64,000 nucleotides of DNA from Symbiodinium natans (GCA_905221605.1 CAJNDS010002390.1:287239-351238), one strand, 5' to 3'; numbered from the stretch's first letter, positions 1 to 10,577 are shown. The notes: a model not told the origin generated them from the sequence alone. Numbers and translations: made by a program.

Positions 1-1193
1 CTAAACCCTAAAACCTTCAAACCTCACTCCTAAACCCTGAACACGAAAAACGAAGCCCTACCTTGAAGCACGCTCCCGCCTCTCTGGCTGGGAAGCATCC
101 AGCTCCGTTCCCCGCTTCACGGCCGCGGCATCTGGGCCATGCGGGACGAACCTGTTCAAGGGAAGGGCTCTAGAAGTATAATGTTTGAGGTTAAGGGTAT
201 TGGGTTTTAGGGTGTTGGGGTGTAGGGGTTTAGGGTTTAGGTCTTAGGTGGTGGGTCAGAACTGCTGCAAGAACACACATTCCCAGAAACAGAGAAGGTC
301 GGCGGACATGCTTTGCACTAGTCGACTGAGCGAGTCATGAAGGCCAGACGAAACCGGTCAAGCTCCCCCCAACACAACGCTTGCCCGCCGCGCCTGTTGT
401 GGATGGAGGAGGCACCAGGCAAGAAGCTGTCCTCCGTTGCCCGGCTTGCTGACACAGGGACAGCTCCAGGGAGCAGTTCAGGGTTGTTTGGGTTCTTCCG
501 TTGCCTCCCTCTCCACACGCACACTTGTGTCGGTATGAACTGCAGTTGCGCGTTGGAGGTTTGTGGACTTGCCCTTTGCTTTTGCAGCCTTTTGAGAAGG
601 TGTCTTTCCCTGAACCCTAAACCCTAAACCAGAAAATGAACATTGCAGATTCAGGTCGCCATCCCCTGCTACCAGAATCTACCAGACGGACTCTGAGGTC
701 TCAATTGCCGACCTGCTCCCTGAAGCTCATTTTAGGGTTTAGGGTTTAGGGTTTAGGGTGTAGGGTTTAGGGTTTAGGGTTGTTTAGGGTTTAGGGTTTA
801 GGGTTTCGGGTTTCAGGGCTCTTAGATCAGACAGAGTCGTCAACGTGGGCGCCATGGTGTGGTTGAACTCATCGAAGGAGTGGAAGGTGATGCACTCCAT
901 TAGTCGAACTGCCACAACTACCCAATATACCCCCAAATACTACAATCCCTTTGTTTGGAACGCCGAGAGATCGTCAGAGGAGGAACCCGGAGGAACTCGG
1001 AGGCATTCGGAGGAATCCGGCGGAGTTCGGAGGAATTCGAATTCAGCCAGGAGGCAATGTATTGAGGGCATATCGCACCACATACCACAAAATGGGACGA
1101 GCGTCATTCACTGATCGGGCCTTCGGTACAAAAGCCCATTCACCCAATCCGAACCCTCAACGATTAAACCACTACATGACCAAAACTCGACAC

Positions 1194-1309
1194 CCCAAAC
1201 CCCTAAACCCCTAAACCCCTAAACCCCTAAACCCCTAAACCCCTAAACCCCTAAACCCCTAAACCCCTAAACCCCTAAACCCCTAAACCCCCTAAACCCC
1301 TAAACCCCT
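1194..1309 (-). repeat. CCCCTAAA eight-base array
   Basis: About fourteen near-perfect copies of CCCCTAAA (TTTAGGGG on the other strand), one with an extra C. The unit is eight bases rather than the seven found in most tracts of the window, and the array is nearly pure, so it was probably amplified locally from one variant repeat. Confidence 0.9.
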
Positions 1310-1470
1310 CCTGAACCTTAGATCCCCGTGAACTCAGGTGGCCACGGGCTTGGCATCGTAGCTGCCTGACGGAGAGGCACCCATGACCACGAGAGCTCAA
1401 GCCCCGAAATCCCCCCAGAACCCGAAAAGCCCAAGGGCATCAAATTCCCCAAGAACCTGCGTCACTCCAA

Positions 1471-1607
1471 AGGGCCCTACCGGGAGGTTCATGGGTAGCG
1501 ATGACTGGGGTTGTCTCTGGAATAGCTATGGTTATAAGCGGTTCTCGCCTTCTTTAGGGTACATACAACCCAACTTAGAACTAGCCATGAACCTTCAAGT
1601 AGGCCCT
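1471..1607. mobile_element. fold-back element, family A copy 1
   Basis: The arms begin AGGGCCCTACCGGGAGGTTC on the left and, read from the right end on the other strand, AGGGCCTACTTGAAGGTTC. Both continue into ATGG(G/C)TAG, giving inverted arms of about 27 bases with few mismatches around a centre of about 80 bp. No coding capacity. Related copies are at about 20993-21123, 47923-48046, 55888-56026 and, partly, 43085-43170 and 61893-62007. Non-autonomous MITE-like status is an inference. Confidence 0.65.
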
Positions 1608-2822
1608 GAAGCCTTCAACTAAACTTTGCACGAAAGCCCGAGATATCGCTTCGTGCAAGGCATAGTCACAGTCCCACACAGACCGCGGCCTGTGAGTAGC
1701 CCCATGAACTCACTCATGCAGTTTCGGTGAAACCTCGCAGACGAGAGTAGAGGGAGGAATTCAAGGGTAGGAGTTCATCAAATTCGACCATCGTGCACCC
1801 AAATCCCAGCCCCGAACCCCATTGAACAGTCTCTGCCCCAACAGGGCAGGTATTCTTGTGGAAGTGGACATGTGTGACGGAAGCAACCCCTCATCCCCGT
1901 TGCCCAACCAAAGAACCCAGATACCCAGAGAAAGCGCACACACGAGAAGACGAAGAAAGCCGCGTCTGGCCACGTGCTCCACACATCTACATACCTCACT
2001 TGATAAAACGCGCACACGCACATGACAAAGCAAACAGCCTTTTTTGTGGGAAGGACCTATGTGGCTCTCTCGCAGCTCTCCGATCTTCGCATCTGTGGGG
2101 AAGGAATCGTGGGAACTCGTCTTGAGGAGACTTCATACGTACAAGTATAAACACCTAGCATATCAGTAGACCTGCAGATATGCGTGTGCCTATACATGTG
2201 CATATGTGTGCGCACGCATTTGTGTACATATGCACATGTCTGCACATGTCACCCCAACGGCGCCAGCCGCTGCAAAGCACGCCAGAAGCGCGAATACAGG
2301 AAAGCCGCAGCACATTGAATCCCTACCCTGAAGCCTACAAACCTTGCACTGCCGTATAAGCGTGAGAACCCAAAGCCAAAACCCCAAAGCCCTAAACCCG
2401 AATCCCTCAAAACCCCAGCAACAGGGGTGTGCTAGGCTTCCGCACCAGGGAGGACGGAAGGTGCCTTCGGCGGGAAGCCAGCGGGGCGGGAAAATCACGA
2501 AGTCCACCTGGGCGAATGAGGGACTTCGAGGCTTTAAGATCTGAGGGCGGGCTTGAGGGTTTAGAGTTTGGGGGTTTTAGGGTCTGAGGTTTGGGATCTA
2601 GGGTTGAACGAAGAGCCCAAACCCCAATGAACCACAATCATCAGACTAACCCTACTTTAACCTACCCGGAATTGCACATTTCATGGCACTGATCAAAGAC
2701 TGGTGGCTAACTCCAAGGAGAAAAGCGTTATGGTGAAGGAGGTGTTCAGGGCTTAGGGTCAACATATACCCGAAGCCGCAAAGGTTTCTTGTCCCAATTT
2801 TGAGGGTGTTCAGGTTCACGCG

Positions 2823-3017
2823 AAACCCTGAGCCCTAGGCCCTAATCGGAAACTACGGCGCCAGCTCACTAGCAGCCAAGGCCTGGGCGTTGGCTAGGCC
2901 CGGTGTTGCAGTGTAGGATGAGAGCACCTGGGTTTAGGGTTTACGGTTTAGGGTTTAGGGTTTAGGGTTTAGGGTTTAGGGTTTAGGGTTTAGGGTGTAG
3001 GGTTTAGGGTTTAGGGT
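2823..3017. repeat. telomere-armed unit, core about 2846-2929
   Basis: A weak CCCTGAG/CCCTAGG/CCCTAAT left arm (2823-2845), a core of about 84 bp and a clean TTTAGGG right arm (2930-3017). The core contains CAGCCAAGGCCTGGGC, a 16-base word that recurs at the start of the core of the unit at 56525-56960. Confidence 0.6.
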
Positions 3018-3230
3018 CAACCCACATAGAAGGAAGGATGTTTAGGGCTGAAACATCCGAGGCTCACTGGTTCACAGGTGGGAGAGTAAGTTACCCTACA
3101 CACACCCCCTTGGAGATCTTAAAGGGGGGGAGGTTGTCTGGGAGGATCCAAGATTTTGTCCCGCTCACTGTCAAGAGCTATGAGCCCCAAATCCTCAAGC
3201 CAGCACACTTGTGACCTTGGGGTACAGGAA

Positions 3231-3488
3231 CCCTAAACCCTAAACCCTAAACCCTAAACCCTAAACCCTAAACCCTAAACCCCTGGGCCCTGCAGCATAG
3301 CCACTGCTGCCACCAGGCATCCACAGTGTGAGCGGTTGCAGATTCAGGCGCGCACCGTGCCGATGGAGGGGTCAGGGTGGTCGTAAGTGACCTGCAAGCT
3401 CAAGAAGGAAGCCACAGCAGAACCACTTGTGGTAGGGTTTGGGGTTTGGGGTTTGGGGTTTAGGGTTTAGGGTTTAGGGTTTAGGGTT
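3231..3488. repeat. telomere-armed unit, core about 3283-3432
   Basis: A pure CCCTAAA tract (3231-3282) is followed by a unique core of about 150 bp, then by a TTTGGGG/TTTAGGG tract (3433-3488). The arms are reverse complements, so the unit could fold into a long hairpin. This core is among the longest of the set. Confidence 0.7.
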
Positions 3489-4075
3489 GGTAAGTCTGCG
3501 TGGCAAACCAAAATGTGTGTCTGAGAGCTCTGCAGTGTTCACCGCCATGAACAGCCGCATGTCATACTTGCCTGAGGCAGGCGAGAGAACGGACTGCTGT
3601 AGCGGATCTTGCCAGGATCAGACTTTTGAGAGCCCCAAAGGAAGAAAGTTCCAGAGTCAACATAGCCAAAGAAAGCCTTAGCTGCAGCAGTGTAGGATTC
3701 TAGCAACTGCAGGCTGCCGGTGCAGGGCCATCACAGAGTCCTCCACATGACCATCTCAGGCAAGCTGCACGGGACCAGGTTCCCATACCAGGCAACGACG
3801 TCCAGCGGCGAGTGTCTACAGGGTGGCAGGCTTCTGAACCCTAAACCCTAAACCCTAAAAACCTGAACCCTAAAACCCTAAACCATAAAACCCTAAACCC
3901 TAAACTTCTGAGCAGCAAGAAACACCTCTGCGCCAGAGCAGATCGAGGTCCAAAGGCCTGATTGGAGAGCGGAACAAGGACCCCATGAACTTGGACACCA
4001 GCTCCTGGGCAGGGCTCACAAGAGCTCGTTTCCTCTTGGTGAGTAGGGAATGAGGGAATGAGGCACCCCATCTCC

Positions 4076-4078
<3 letters not shown>
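3489..4078. other. unique spacer with one CCCTAAA tract
   Basis: Mostly unique sequence with no recognised gene. A CCCTAAA tract lies at 3838-3906. At about 4041-4070 the words GTGAGTAGGGAATGAGG and AATGAGGCACC resemble one arm of fold-back family C (12214-12311, 54107-54213, 63019-63114), without a matching second arm. Confidence 0.6.
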
Positions 4079-4111
<33 letters not shown>

Positions 4112-4140
4112 TCGCCCCCCCCCCCCCCCATGATCCACAC
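4079..4140 (+). repeat. left inverted terminal repeat: (TA)n, C15, ATGATCCACAC
   Basis: (TA)n at 4079-4109, linker, 15 C at 4115-4129, then the 11-base word ATGATCCACAC. It is mirrored at 7019-7067. Similarity does not continue into the interior beyond this word. Confidence 0.75.
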
Positions 4141-4177
4141 ATTTAGCCTCGGGAAGGGGGTTTTGGGAGGGGGGGGG

Positions 4178-4855
4178 ACTCCAGACTCCAGATTTCCAGA
4201 AAAAATCTGGAGTACCCAGCCCCGGACTCCAGACTCCAGATTTCCAGAAAAAATCTGGAGTACCTCCAGACTCCAGACTCCAGATTTCCAAAAAAAATCT
4301 GGAGTACCGGGACTCTGGACTCCAGATTCTGGAGTCTGTAATCTGGAGTCTGGGGCCGCGAGTACTCCAGATTTTTTCTGGAAATCTGGAGTCTGGAGTC
4401 TGGGGTCCCGGTACTCCAGATTTTTTCTGGAAATCTGGAGTCTGGAGTCCGGGGCCCGGGTACTCCAGATTTTTTCTGGAAATCTGGAGTCTGGAGTCCG
4501 GGGCCCGGTACTCCAGATTTTTTCTGGAAATCTGGAGTCTGGAGTCCGGGGCCCGGGTACTCCAGATTTTTTCTGGAAATCTGGAGTCCGGGGCCCGGGT
4601 ACTCCAGATTTTTTCTGGAAATCTGGAGTCTGGAGTCCGGGGCGCGGGTACTCCAGATTTTTTCTGGAAATCTGGAGTCTGGAGTCCGGGGCCCGGGTAC
4701 TCCAGATTTTTTCTGGAAATCTGGAGTCTGGAGTCCGGGGCCCGGGTACTCCAGATTTTTTCTGGAAATCTGGAGTCTGGAGTCCGGGGCGCGGGTACAA
4801 ATCTGGAGTCTGGAGTCCGGGGCCCGGGTACTCCAGAATTTTTCTGGAAATCTAG
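4178..4855. repeat. hairpin minisatellite that reverses orientation
   Basis: The unit is about 48-50 bp and contains CTCCAGATTT, a short spacer and AAATCTGGAG, so each unit can form a hairpin with a 10 bp stem. Three units at 4181-4308 point one way. After a pivot at about 4309-4361, ten or more point the other way (4362-4855), separated by GGGGCCCGGG-like linkers. Long frames are open on both strands (265 and 240 codons), but they only translate the repeat, so I do not call a protein. Confidence 0.9.
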
Positions 4856-6180
4856 TGTTTAGGGTTTAGTGTGTAGGTTTCAGGGTTTAGTGTTTTGTGT
4901 TTAGGGTTGAGTGTTAAGTTTAGGTTTTAGGGTTGAGGGTCAAGCGGCTCGGCTAAAACCCAAATAAAACCCTAAACTCTGAAATCCAAACAGTAAGCAT
5001 CTGAAAACCCGACGGGCTTTTGGTTTCAGGTTTAGATTTAGTAGGGCTCGAGGTTCTGGCCTTGGGGTTTGCTGTTTAGGGTTTAGGGTTTAGTGTCTAA
5101 TGTTTAGGGTTTAGTTTGAAATGTTTAAGGTTTAGTTTTTGGGTTAAGTGCTTCAATGTTTGGGGTTTCGTGCTAAGTGTTTGGGGCTTGTGCTAAGGGC
5201 TTAGTGTTAAGTTTTTAGGGTTAGTGTTTAGGGTTTAGTGTTGAGGGTTTCGGGTTTGGGTTTTAGGTTAAGTTTTTTAAGGATTTTTACAAATTTAAAT
5301 GATCTGGGGAAGGCACCGGGGCTGCCCCAGACCATTGACAACTTGAAAAATCATTCTGTTTAGGCTTTAGGGTTTAGTGTGTAGGGTTTAGTGTGTAATG
5401 GTTAGGGTTTAGTTTGTAGGGTGTAGTGTTTAAGTGTTTAGGGTTTAGTGTTTAGTAAGGGTTTAGTGCTTAAGTGTTTAGGGTTTCGTGTTCAGTGTTT
5501 GGGGTTCGTGCTAAGGGCGTAGTGTTAAGCTTTTAGGGTTAGTGTTTACGCTGGTGTTTAGGGTTCAGTGCTAAGGGTTTCGGTTTTTTTTTGGGGAAAG
5601 GGTTTAGTGTGTAGGGTTTAGTGTGTAATGTTTAGGGTTTAGTTTTTAGGGGTGCTTAGGTGTTTAGGGTTTCCTGTTAAGTGTTTGGGGTTTGTGCTAA
5701 GGGCTTAGTGTTAAGTTTTTACGGTTAGTGTTTAGGGTCTGGTGCTGAGTGTTTAGGGTTTAGTAGTGCTTAAGTGTTTGGGTTTCGTGTCAAGTGTTTG
5801 GGGTTTGTGGGCCTAGTGTTAAGTTTTTAGGGTTAGTGTTTAGGGTCTAGTGCTGAGTGTTTAGGGTTTAGTGTGAAGGGTTTCAGTTTGGTTTTTGGGA
5901 TTTAGGGTTTTAAGGATGTTTACTAGTGTTCAGGGTTTAGTGTGTAGGGTTTAGTGTGTAATGTTCAGGGTTTTGTTTTTAGGGTGTAGTGTTTGTGTTT
6001 AGGGTTTCGTGTTTAGGGTCTAGTGCTTCAGTGTTTCGGGTTTCATGTTAAGTGCTTGGGGTTTGTGCTAAGGGCTTAGTGTTAAGTTTTTGGGTTAGTG
6101 TTTAGGGTCTGGTGCTGAGTGTTTAGGGTTTAGAGCTAAGGGTTTCGGGGTTGGATTTCAGGGTTAAGGGGTTTGAGGGT
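4856..6180 (+). repeat. degenerate telomere-like array with higher-order repeat
   Basis: Built from variants of TTTAGGG such as TTTAGTG, GTGTAGGG and TTTGGGG. A longer word, GTGCTAAGGGCTTAGTGTTA followed by AGTTTTTAGGGTTAGTG, recurs at about 5183, 5506, 5693, 5806 and 6063. The array is thus a decayed higher-order repeat rather than simple telomeric drift. No gene. Confidence 0.75.
5303..5331. repeat. CTGGGGAAG palindrome, copy 1
   Basis: TCTGGGGAAGGC then ACCGGGGC then TGCCCCAGA: an imperfect 29-base palindrome. Copies 2-4 are at 6199-6227, 6403-6432 and 6743-6771; all sit in AAATTTAAATGA- or TTGCAAATGG-like AT-rich sequence. Confidence 0.75.
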
Positions 6181-7018
6181 TTTTGCAAGTTTACATGATC
6201 TGGGGAAGGCACTGGGGCTTCCCCAGACCCACCTAAACATTAAAAATCCTTAAAATCTTATAAAAATCTTTAAGCTTCTGTTTAAGCATTCTCAGGATTA
6301 TGAAGGTTTTAAGCCGTTTAAGCCTTTTAAAGACCTTAAATTGCTTACGTATTTAAGTGGCTGCGCTTTGCGGATTTTAGAGATTGTTGAAGTTGCCAAT
6401 GGTCTGGAGAAGTCCCGGGTGCCTTCCCCAGACAATATAAAATTTTTAAAATCCGTAAAACCCTGAAATTCTTACAGTTGTAAATGGCTGTCCTTTTAAA
6501 GTTTAAAGATTTTAGGATGTTCAATTCTAAAATCCGTAACTTCCTTAATTTTAAACGGCTGCCCGTTTTAAATTTTAAAGAATTTTAGGCTTTTAAGGGA
6601 TAAACGTTTCGAGGTTGTTAAGGGCTTTAAAGCCTTTTAAGATCCTTTAAATCTTGAGAATTTTGAAAGGCTTTAAATACCTTAAAGCCCTTCAAATTTG
6701 AAAAGGGCTGCCCCTTTTAAGGATCTTTAAAATTGCAAATGGTCTGGGGAAGCCCCGGTGCCTTCCACAGATCATCTAAATTTTTACAAACCCCTAAAAC
6801 CTAAAACCCTGAAAAGCCTTAAGCTTCTAAATGGCTACCCTTCTAAAATTTTATAGAGCCGCAAAACACAAGTTTCAGAAGCAAAATGCACATAAAAACA
6901 CTAGTGTTTTTATAGAGGATGATATACTGGAGCTTTTTGTATTCCAGTGCAGTTTTTACTGCATTTTTCCGGTGAAAAAACAGAAAATCAGACAAAGACG
7001 AAGACAGGAAAACCATAG
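6181..7018. repeat. AT-rich interior with three more palindromes
   Basis: Repeated words of the kind TTTAAAG, CCTTAAA and AAATCCTTAAA fill this stretch. Three further copies of the CTGGGGAAG palindrome lie at 6199-6227, 6403-6432 and 6743-6771. An 83-codon frame at 6831-7082 runs into the terminal G-run and TA repeat and has no recognisable domain; I do not regard it as a gene. Confidence 0.6.
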
Positions 7019-7067
7019 GTGTGGATCATGGGGGGGGGGGCTGACCATATATATATATATATATATA
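7019..7067 (-). repeat. right inverted terminal repeat: GTGTGGATCAT, G11, (TA)n
   Basis: Mirror of the left end at 4079-4140: the 11-base word is an exact reverse complement, followed by 11 G (7030-7040), a different short linker and a TA array. Confidence 0.75.
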
Positions 7068-8342
7068 CTTTTTAAGGGATGAAGAGTTTGCAGAGAATCT
7101 GGATCATGTCCGTACCGAGCAAGCTGGGGTAGATTGCAAGATGCAGTAGTTCAGCAGAGTTTCCAACGCAGGGTTCCAGCTTCTGCCCAAAACAGAGTAG
7201 AATCCTGCTTGAAACGGATCCCCAAAAAAGAGCCACCAAGCTTTCGAAAGTCTTCCCAGAACGGAAACCCCAAAAACCCCTAAACCCTAAACCCTGAACC
7301 CTAACCCTAAACCCTAAACCCTAAACCCGAAACCCAGGGAGGTAGCCATCCAGCCGAGACTCATAGTCGCCTTCCAGCTCTTCATACTTCGCCTTTCGAG
7401 GCCGAAACAATAAATTCCATGCACGCCCTAAACCCTAAACCCTAAACCCCAAACCCTAAACCCTAAACCCCAAACCCTAAACCCTGAACTGTCATGTAGT
7501 TTTGGCCTATGTAGGGCTTGGGGGTTTGGGATTTAGGGCTTGTTGCTGGGGGCGTTAGCATTTGGAGTTTCAGGGTTGGGGCTTGCGATCTGATCTTTGA
7601 CGTGGGTCTATGAACTTCATGACATCAATGAAACCCCGAACCCTAATCCACAAACACTCAAACCCGAAACCCTAAACCCTCAACCGCACAGGTTTCATTC
7701 CCAAAGATCTGAGCTCCGCCTGCAAGGGGAAGCCCCTAAACCTTCCTGTAGGTGTAGTCTACAGTTCAGGAACTTTGAATAAAGTTGTACTGATATGACA
7801 TGACATGACATGATATGATGTGATATATAAATATAGATTTGGGGATTTCCGAGATTAGGGGTACCTTCTGAGGACCTTACTATAAGGGGATCCTACTGTC
7901 TGAGGGCCTAATTTAACTCCGAAGGTCTGTACTATGGCTACTGAACTTAAAAAGAGGGTTTAGGGTTTAGGGTTTGGGGTTTAGGGTTTAGGGTTTAGGG
8001 TTTAGGGTTCAGCGTGCCTGCGGTGCCAGGAAGTGGCGCGGGTGCGCCAGGCCACCCGAGATGCCAATCCTGGACTATGTGGCTTCAGGTGCTTTAGGGT
8101 TTGGGGTTTAGGGTTCAGGGTTTCGGGTTTAGGGTTGAGGGGGTTTTGGGGTTTTGGGCGTTTCTTGCGGGACTCAGGCTTGGGGCCCTGAGGTGGTACC
8201 CTTGCCTTTTTGTTGTCTTCATTTTTGTTTGTTGCTTTTTTTTTGTTTTGTTTTTTGTTAGGGGGACCTTTAACTACAGAATCCGCTGAAGGATTTGGAA
8301 CGGCGTCACATTCGGAGGGGCTTCGGCCCCTCTAGATTTAAA

Positions 8343-8379
<37 letters not shown>

Positions 8380-8671
8380 GTGTGTATATATATGTGTATA
8401 TATATATATATACATGTCGGTGGTATGATTAAATTTGGGACAGAACTCCAAAGGAGCGGGCCTAGAACCTGAAGTAGTTGGACTGGCTTTGGGGTCAGAG
8501 GGGGTTTAGGGTTTAGGAATTAGAGCTTAGGGTTTAGGGTTTAGGGTTTCGGGTTTAAGGCTTTCTTCACTTGGAGGGAACAAGAGCCTTGCCGGGATTG
8601 ATGGCGGAGTCTGATATAGAGGGTACCAGATCGGCTTCGTAAGTGCAAAGCAAGCGCCCCCAAGCAGTGTA
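7068..8671. other. intergenic mosaic, no gene recognised
   Basis: CCCTAAA tracts at 7266-7335 and 7426-7488; TTTAGGG tracts at 7956-8008, 8094-8150 and 8501-8560. A five-base ATGAC repeat lies at about 7794-7830. A word TTTCCGAGATTAGGGGTACC at about 7846-7865 matches one arm of fold-back family B. A TA-rich microsatellite with CATGTGTGTA interruptions spans 8347-8412. Remaining sequence is unique without a convincing frame. Confidence 0.65.
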
Positions 8672-8849
8672 AAACCCTAACACCCTAAAACCCTAAAACC
8701 CTAAAACCCTAAAGCCTAAAACCCTAAAACCCTAAAACCCTAAAACCCTAAAACCCTAAAACCCTAAAACCCTAAAACCCTTAAACCATAAAACCCTAAA
8801 ACCCTAAAACCCTAAACCCTAAACCTTAAACCCTAAACCCTAAACCCTT
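8672..8849 (-). repeat. CCCTAAAA eight-base array
   Basis: About eighteen copies of CCCTAAAA (TTTTAGGG on the other strand), passing into seven-base CCCTAAA at 8810-8849. TTTTAGGG is the telomere repeat of Chlamydomonas. Here the array sits among TTTAGGG tracts, so local amplification of a variant is the simpler explanation. Confidence 0.9.
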
Positions 8850-9904
8850 ACTCCACCACCATGCTGCCCTCTCCACAAGCCACCGTCAACCTCAACCTGA
8901 AACGCTGAAAATCCGACCAAAAACTCCAAGCATCGAAAGTGCAAGCGTTCCAAGAAATCAAGAAGAATAGCTCTAAGATACATTCATTGTCGAACTCTTG
9001 GGTTCTAGGGCTTACGGCCCCAGCTGTCGGCGCCTGCAAAGTATTTAGCAAACAAGGCGAATCTGGGCTTGGAGAACTGGTCCGTACAAAGCAAAAGGGC
9101 ACCTGGCGTTGTTTGTACGCCCTCTTATCAAAACATTGACCGTTGAGGTTTTAGGTGCTTAGGGTGTAGGGTTTCCGGGTTCAGAAACGGTTCAGGGTTC
9201 AGCTTAAGGAAGTCTAGAGTCTAGGGCTTGGGCTTAACCCCGATCCTCTGGGCCCCTGCACGGGCCAAGGTCAGGTACGACGAAGTGGTCGCCGAAGTTC
9301 TCCAGAAAGTACCTGGGTTTAGGGTGTAGGGTTTAGGGCTTAAGGGCTTAGGGCTTAGGGCTGAGGGCCTAGGGGTTAGGGCTTTGGGTTTAGGGCTAAG
9401 GGTCTCCTCACATTGCTCTGAGAACTTGACACAGGGGGGGCGCGGGATTCGCATGCTAGGCTTCAGGGTTTAGGGTGGCTCCGAGGCGGGGATGAAGGAT
9501 CTTCAGGGGTCAAGGGTTTAGTTTGGGAACGTTCCCTCTGAAACAAACAGCCCTGAATAGAAGCTTTTCAGAGCGGGGTGCTGTAATCCCTACTCAGGAC
9601 TGTTTGTATCATCCCCAAGGTTGAGGGTTTACTTGAAGGTTCATAGGTGGGTTTCCGAGAACACGGGGTGCCCTTTTGGGGGGGGTCCCTTTGAGGGGAT
9701 TCTCTTCTATTTGGGGACTGAAAAAGGTATCCCTGTAAATACCCATATGTGGTAGCTAGAAGTGGGGGAAAAAGTACACTAAGTAAGGTTCGAACGACTC
9801 ATACCAAAAGATATCCCACCCAAACTTTAAACAGGGTAGTTACAAGGGGGGGGGGTCCTTGAAGAGGATTCTGCGAAACTGGGCGGGTGCAAATGAAGAA
9901 CCCC
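8850..9904. other. unique spacer with degenerate tracts and one fold-back
   Basis: Short overlapping frames at 8848-9139 show no family signature. Degenerate TTTAGGG words lie at 9145-9200 and 9309-9400. A fold-back of family B is at 9648-9745. A 10 bp G-run precedes 9860. No gene is supported. Confidence 0.6.
9648..9745. mobile_element. fold-back element, family B copy
   Basis: The left arm starts GGGTTTCCGAGAACACGGGG. The right arm, read on the other strand, starts GGGTATTTACAGGGATACC. The same pair of arms occurs more cleanly at 25802-25882 and 42086-42190. Non-coding. Confidence 0.55.
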
Positions 9905-10372
9905 AAATCCCAAACTCGAAGCCCTTCAAACCCCAAACCCCTTAAAAACCCTGAAAACCTTTGAACCCCTCAAAGCCCTCAAAGCCCTTAAAGCCCTTAA
10001 AGCACTTAAACCCTTTGAACCCCCTTAAAGCCCTTAAAGCCCTTAAAGCCCTTAAAGCCCTTAAAGCCCTTAATGCCAAACCCCAAACAAAAACAAAACA
10101 AAATCCCCAAACCAGGGCGCGGGCCCGCGGGCACTCGCCGTGCCGGGCGCCAGGTCCACCTGGAAGGTCAGACCTCGAGGCACCTCGGCGAGCTCTTGGG
10201 GTTTAAAGGTTGAGGTTTGAGGGTTTAAGGGGTTAAAGGGTTTTAAAGGGTTCTAAGGGTTTTAAGGGTTTAAAGGGTTTTAAGGGTTTTAAGGGTTTTA
10301 AGGGTTTAAAGGGTTTTAAGGGTTTTAAAGGTTTTAAGGGTTTTAAGGGTTTAAAGGGTCTAGGGTTTCGGG
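9905..10372. repeat. telomere-armed unit with matched CCCTTAAA variant arms
   Basis: The left arm (about 9905-10080) is rich in the nine-base unit CCCTTAAAG. The core is about 10081-10195 and includes GCGCGGGCCCGCGGGCAC. The right arm (10196-10372) is built from GGGTTTTAA and GGGTTTAAA. Both arms carry the CCCTTAAA-like variant, which is rare elsewhere, so the two sides look as if they spread or were homogenised together rather than arising separately. The proline/lysine-rich frame at 9961-10206 is just the left arm translated. Confidence 0.75.
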
Positions 10373-10577
10373 GCTTGCTACCTAGACCAAAGACATCCCC
10401 AAACTTCCCGAAACCACCCGAAAGTCTCCCGAGAAGCTTGAACTAACCCTCCCAAGGGGCTCCGCACACCTAGAACCGTGAATCTTACATCCTGGACCCC
10501 TAAGCCTCGACCCGAAAACAAAGACCTTGAACCCTTGCCCGAAGTGCACACCAAAACGAGCGATCATCCCCAAGCCC

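Larger units (their letters stand above)
1..2822. other. intergenic mosaic with short telomeric tracts
   Basis: No protein gene is recognised. TTTAGGG-type tracts lie at about 180-250 and 731-818, and CCCTAAA-type tracts at 1-40, 611-630 and 1194-1309. A 9-10 bp purine-rich repeat built on GGAGGAA runs from about 976 to 1042. About 2150-2250 is rich in alternating purine-pyrimidine words (ACATGTGCATATG-like). The stretch 1610-2820 is otherwise unremarkable unique sequence with isolated single telomeric words. Open frames here are short, overlap on both strands and show no family signature. Confidence 0.7.
4079..7067. mobile_element. inverted-repeat-bounded repeat block of 3 kb
   Basis: The left end reads (TA)n, a short linker, a run of 15 C, then ATGATCCACAC (4130-4140). 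The right end reads GTGTGGATCAT (7019-7029), a run of 11 G, a short linker and (TA)n (7047-7067). The two ends are thus inverted copies with the same order of parts. Between them lie a hairpin minisatellite, a degenerate telomere-like array and four copies of a CTGGGGAAG palindrome. No transposase-like frame is seen. It may be a non-autonomous element inserted in TA repeats, or two facing copies of a smaller repeat; exact limits are uncertain. Confidence 0.5.

Noticed and set aside
1-60. True chromosome end (telomere) at the window start
   Set aside because: Only a few degenerate CCCTAAA words, soon followed by unique sequence, and equal or longer tracts occur all through the window in both directions.
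4058-4855. 265-codon plus and 240-codon minus frames as proteins
   Set aside because: They are two translations of the same hairpin minisatellite; periodic sequence without stops is expected to be open on both strands.
4178-4855. CRISPR array
   Set aside because: Units are contiguous hairpins with near-identical linkers, not short repeats separated by unique spacers of equal length. The telomere-armed units also lack constant repeat and spacer lengths.
8672-8849. CCCTAAAA array as evidence of green algal DNA
   Set aside because: It passes directly into CCCTAAA and is flanked by the same mosaic; local variant amplification is simpler.
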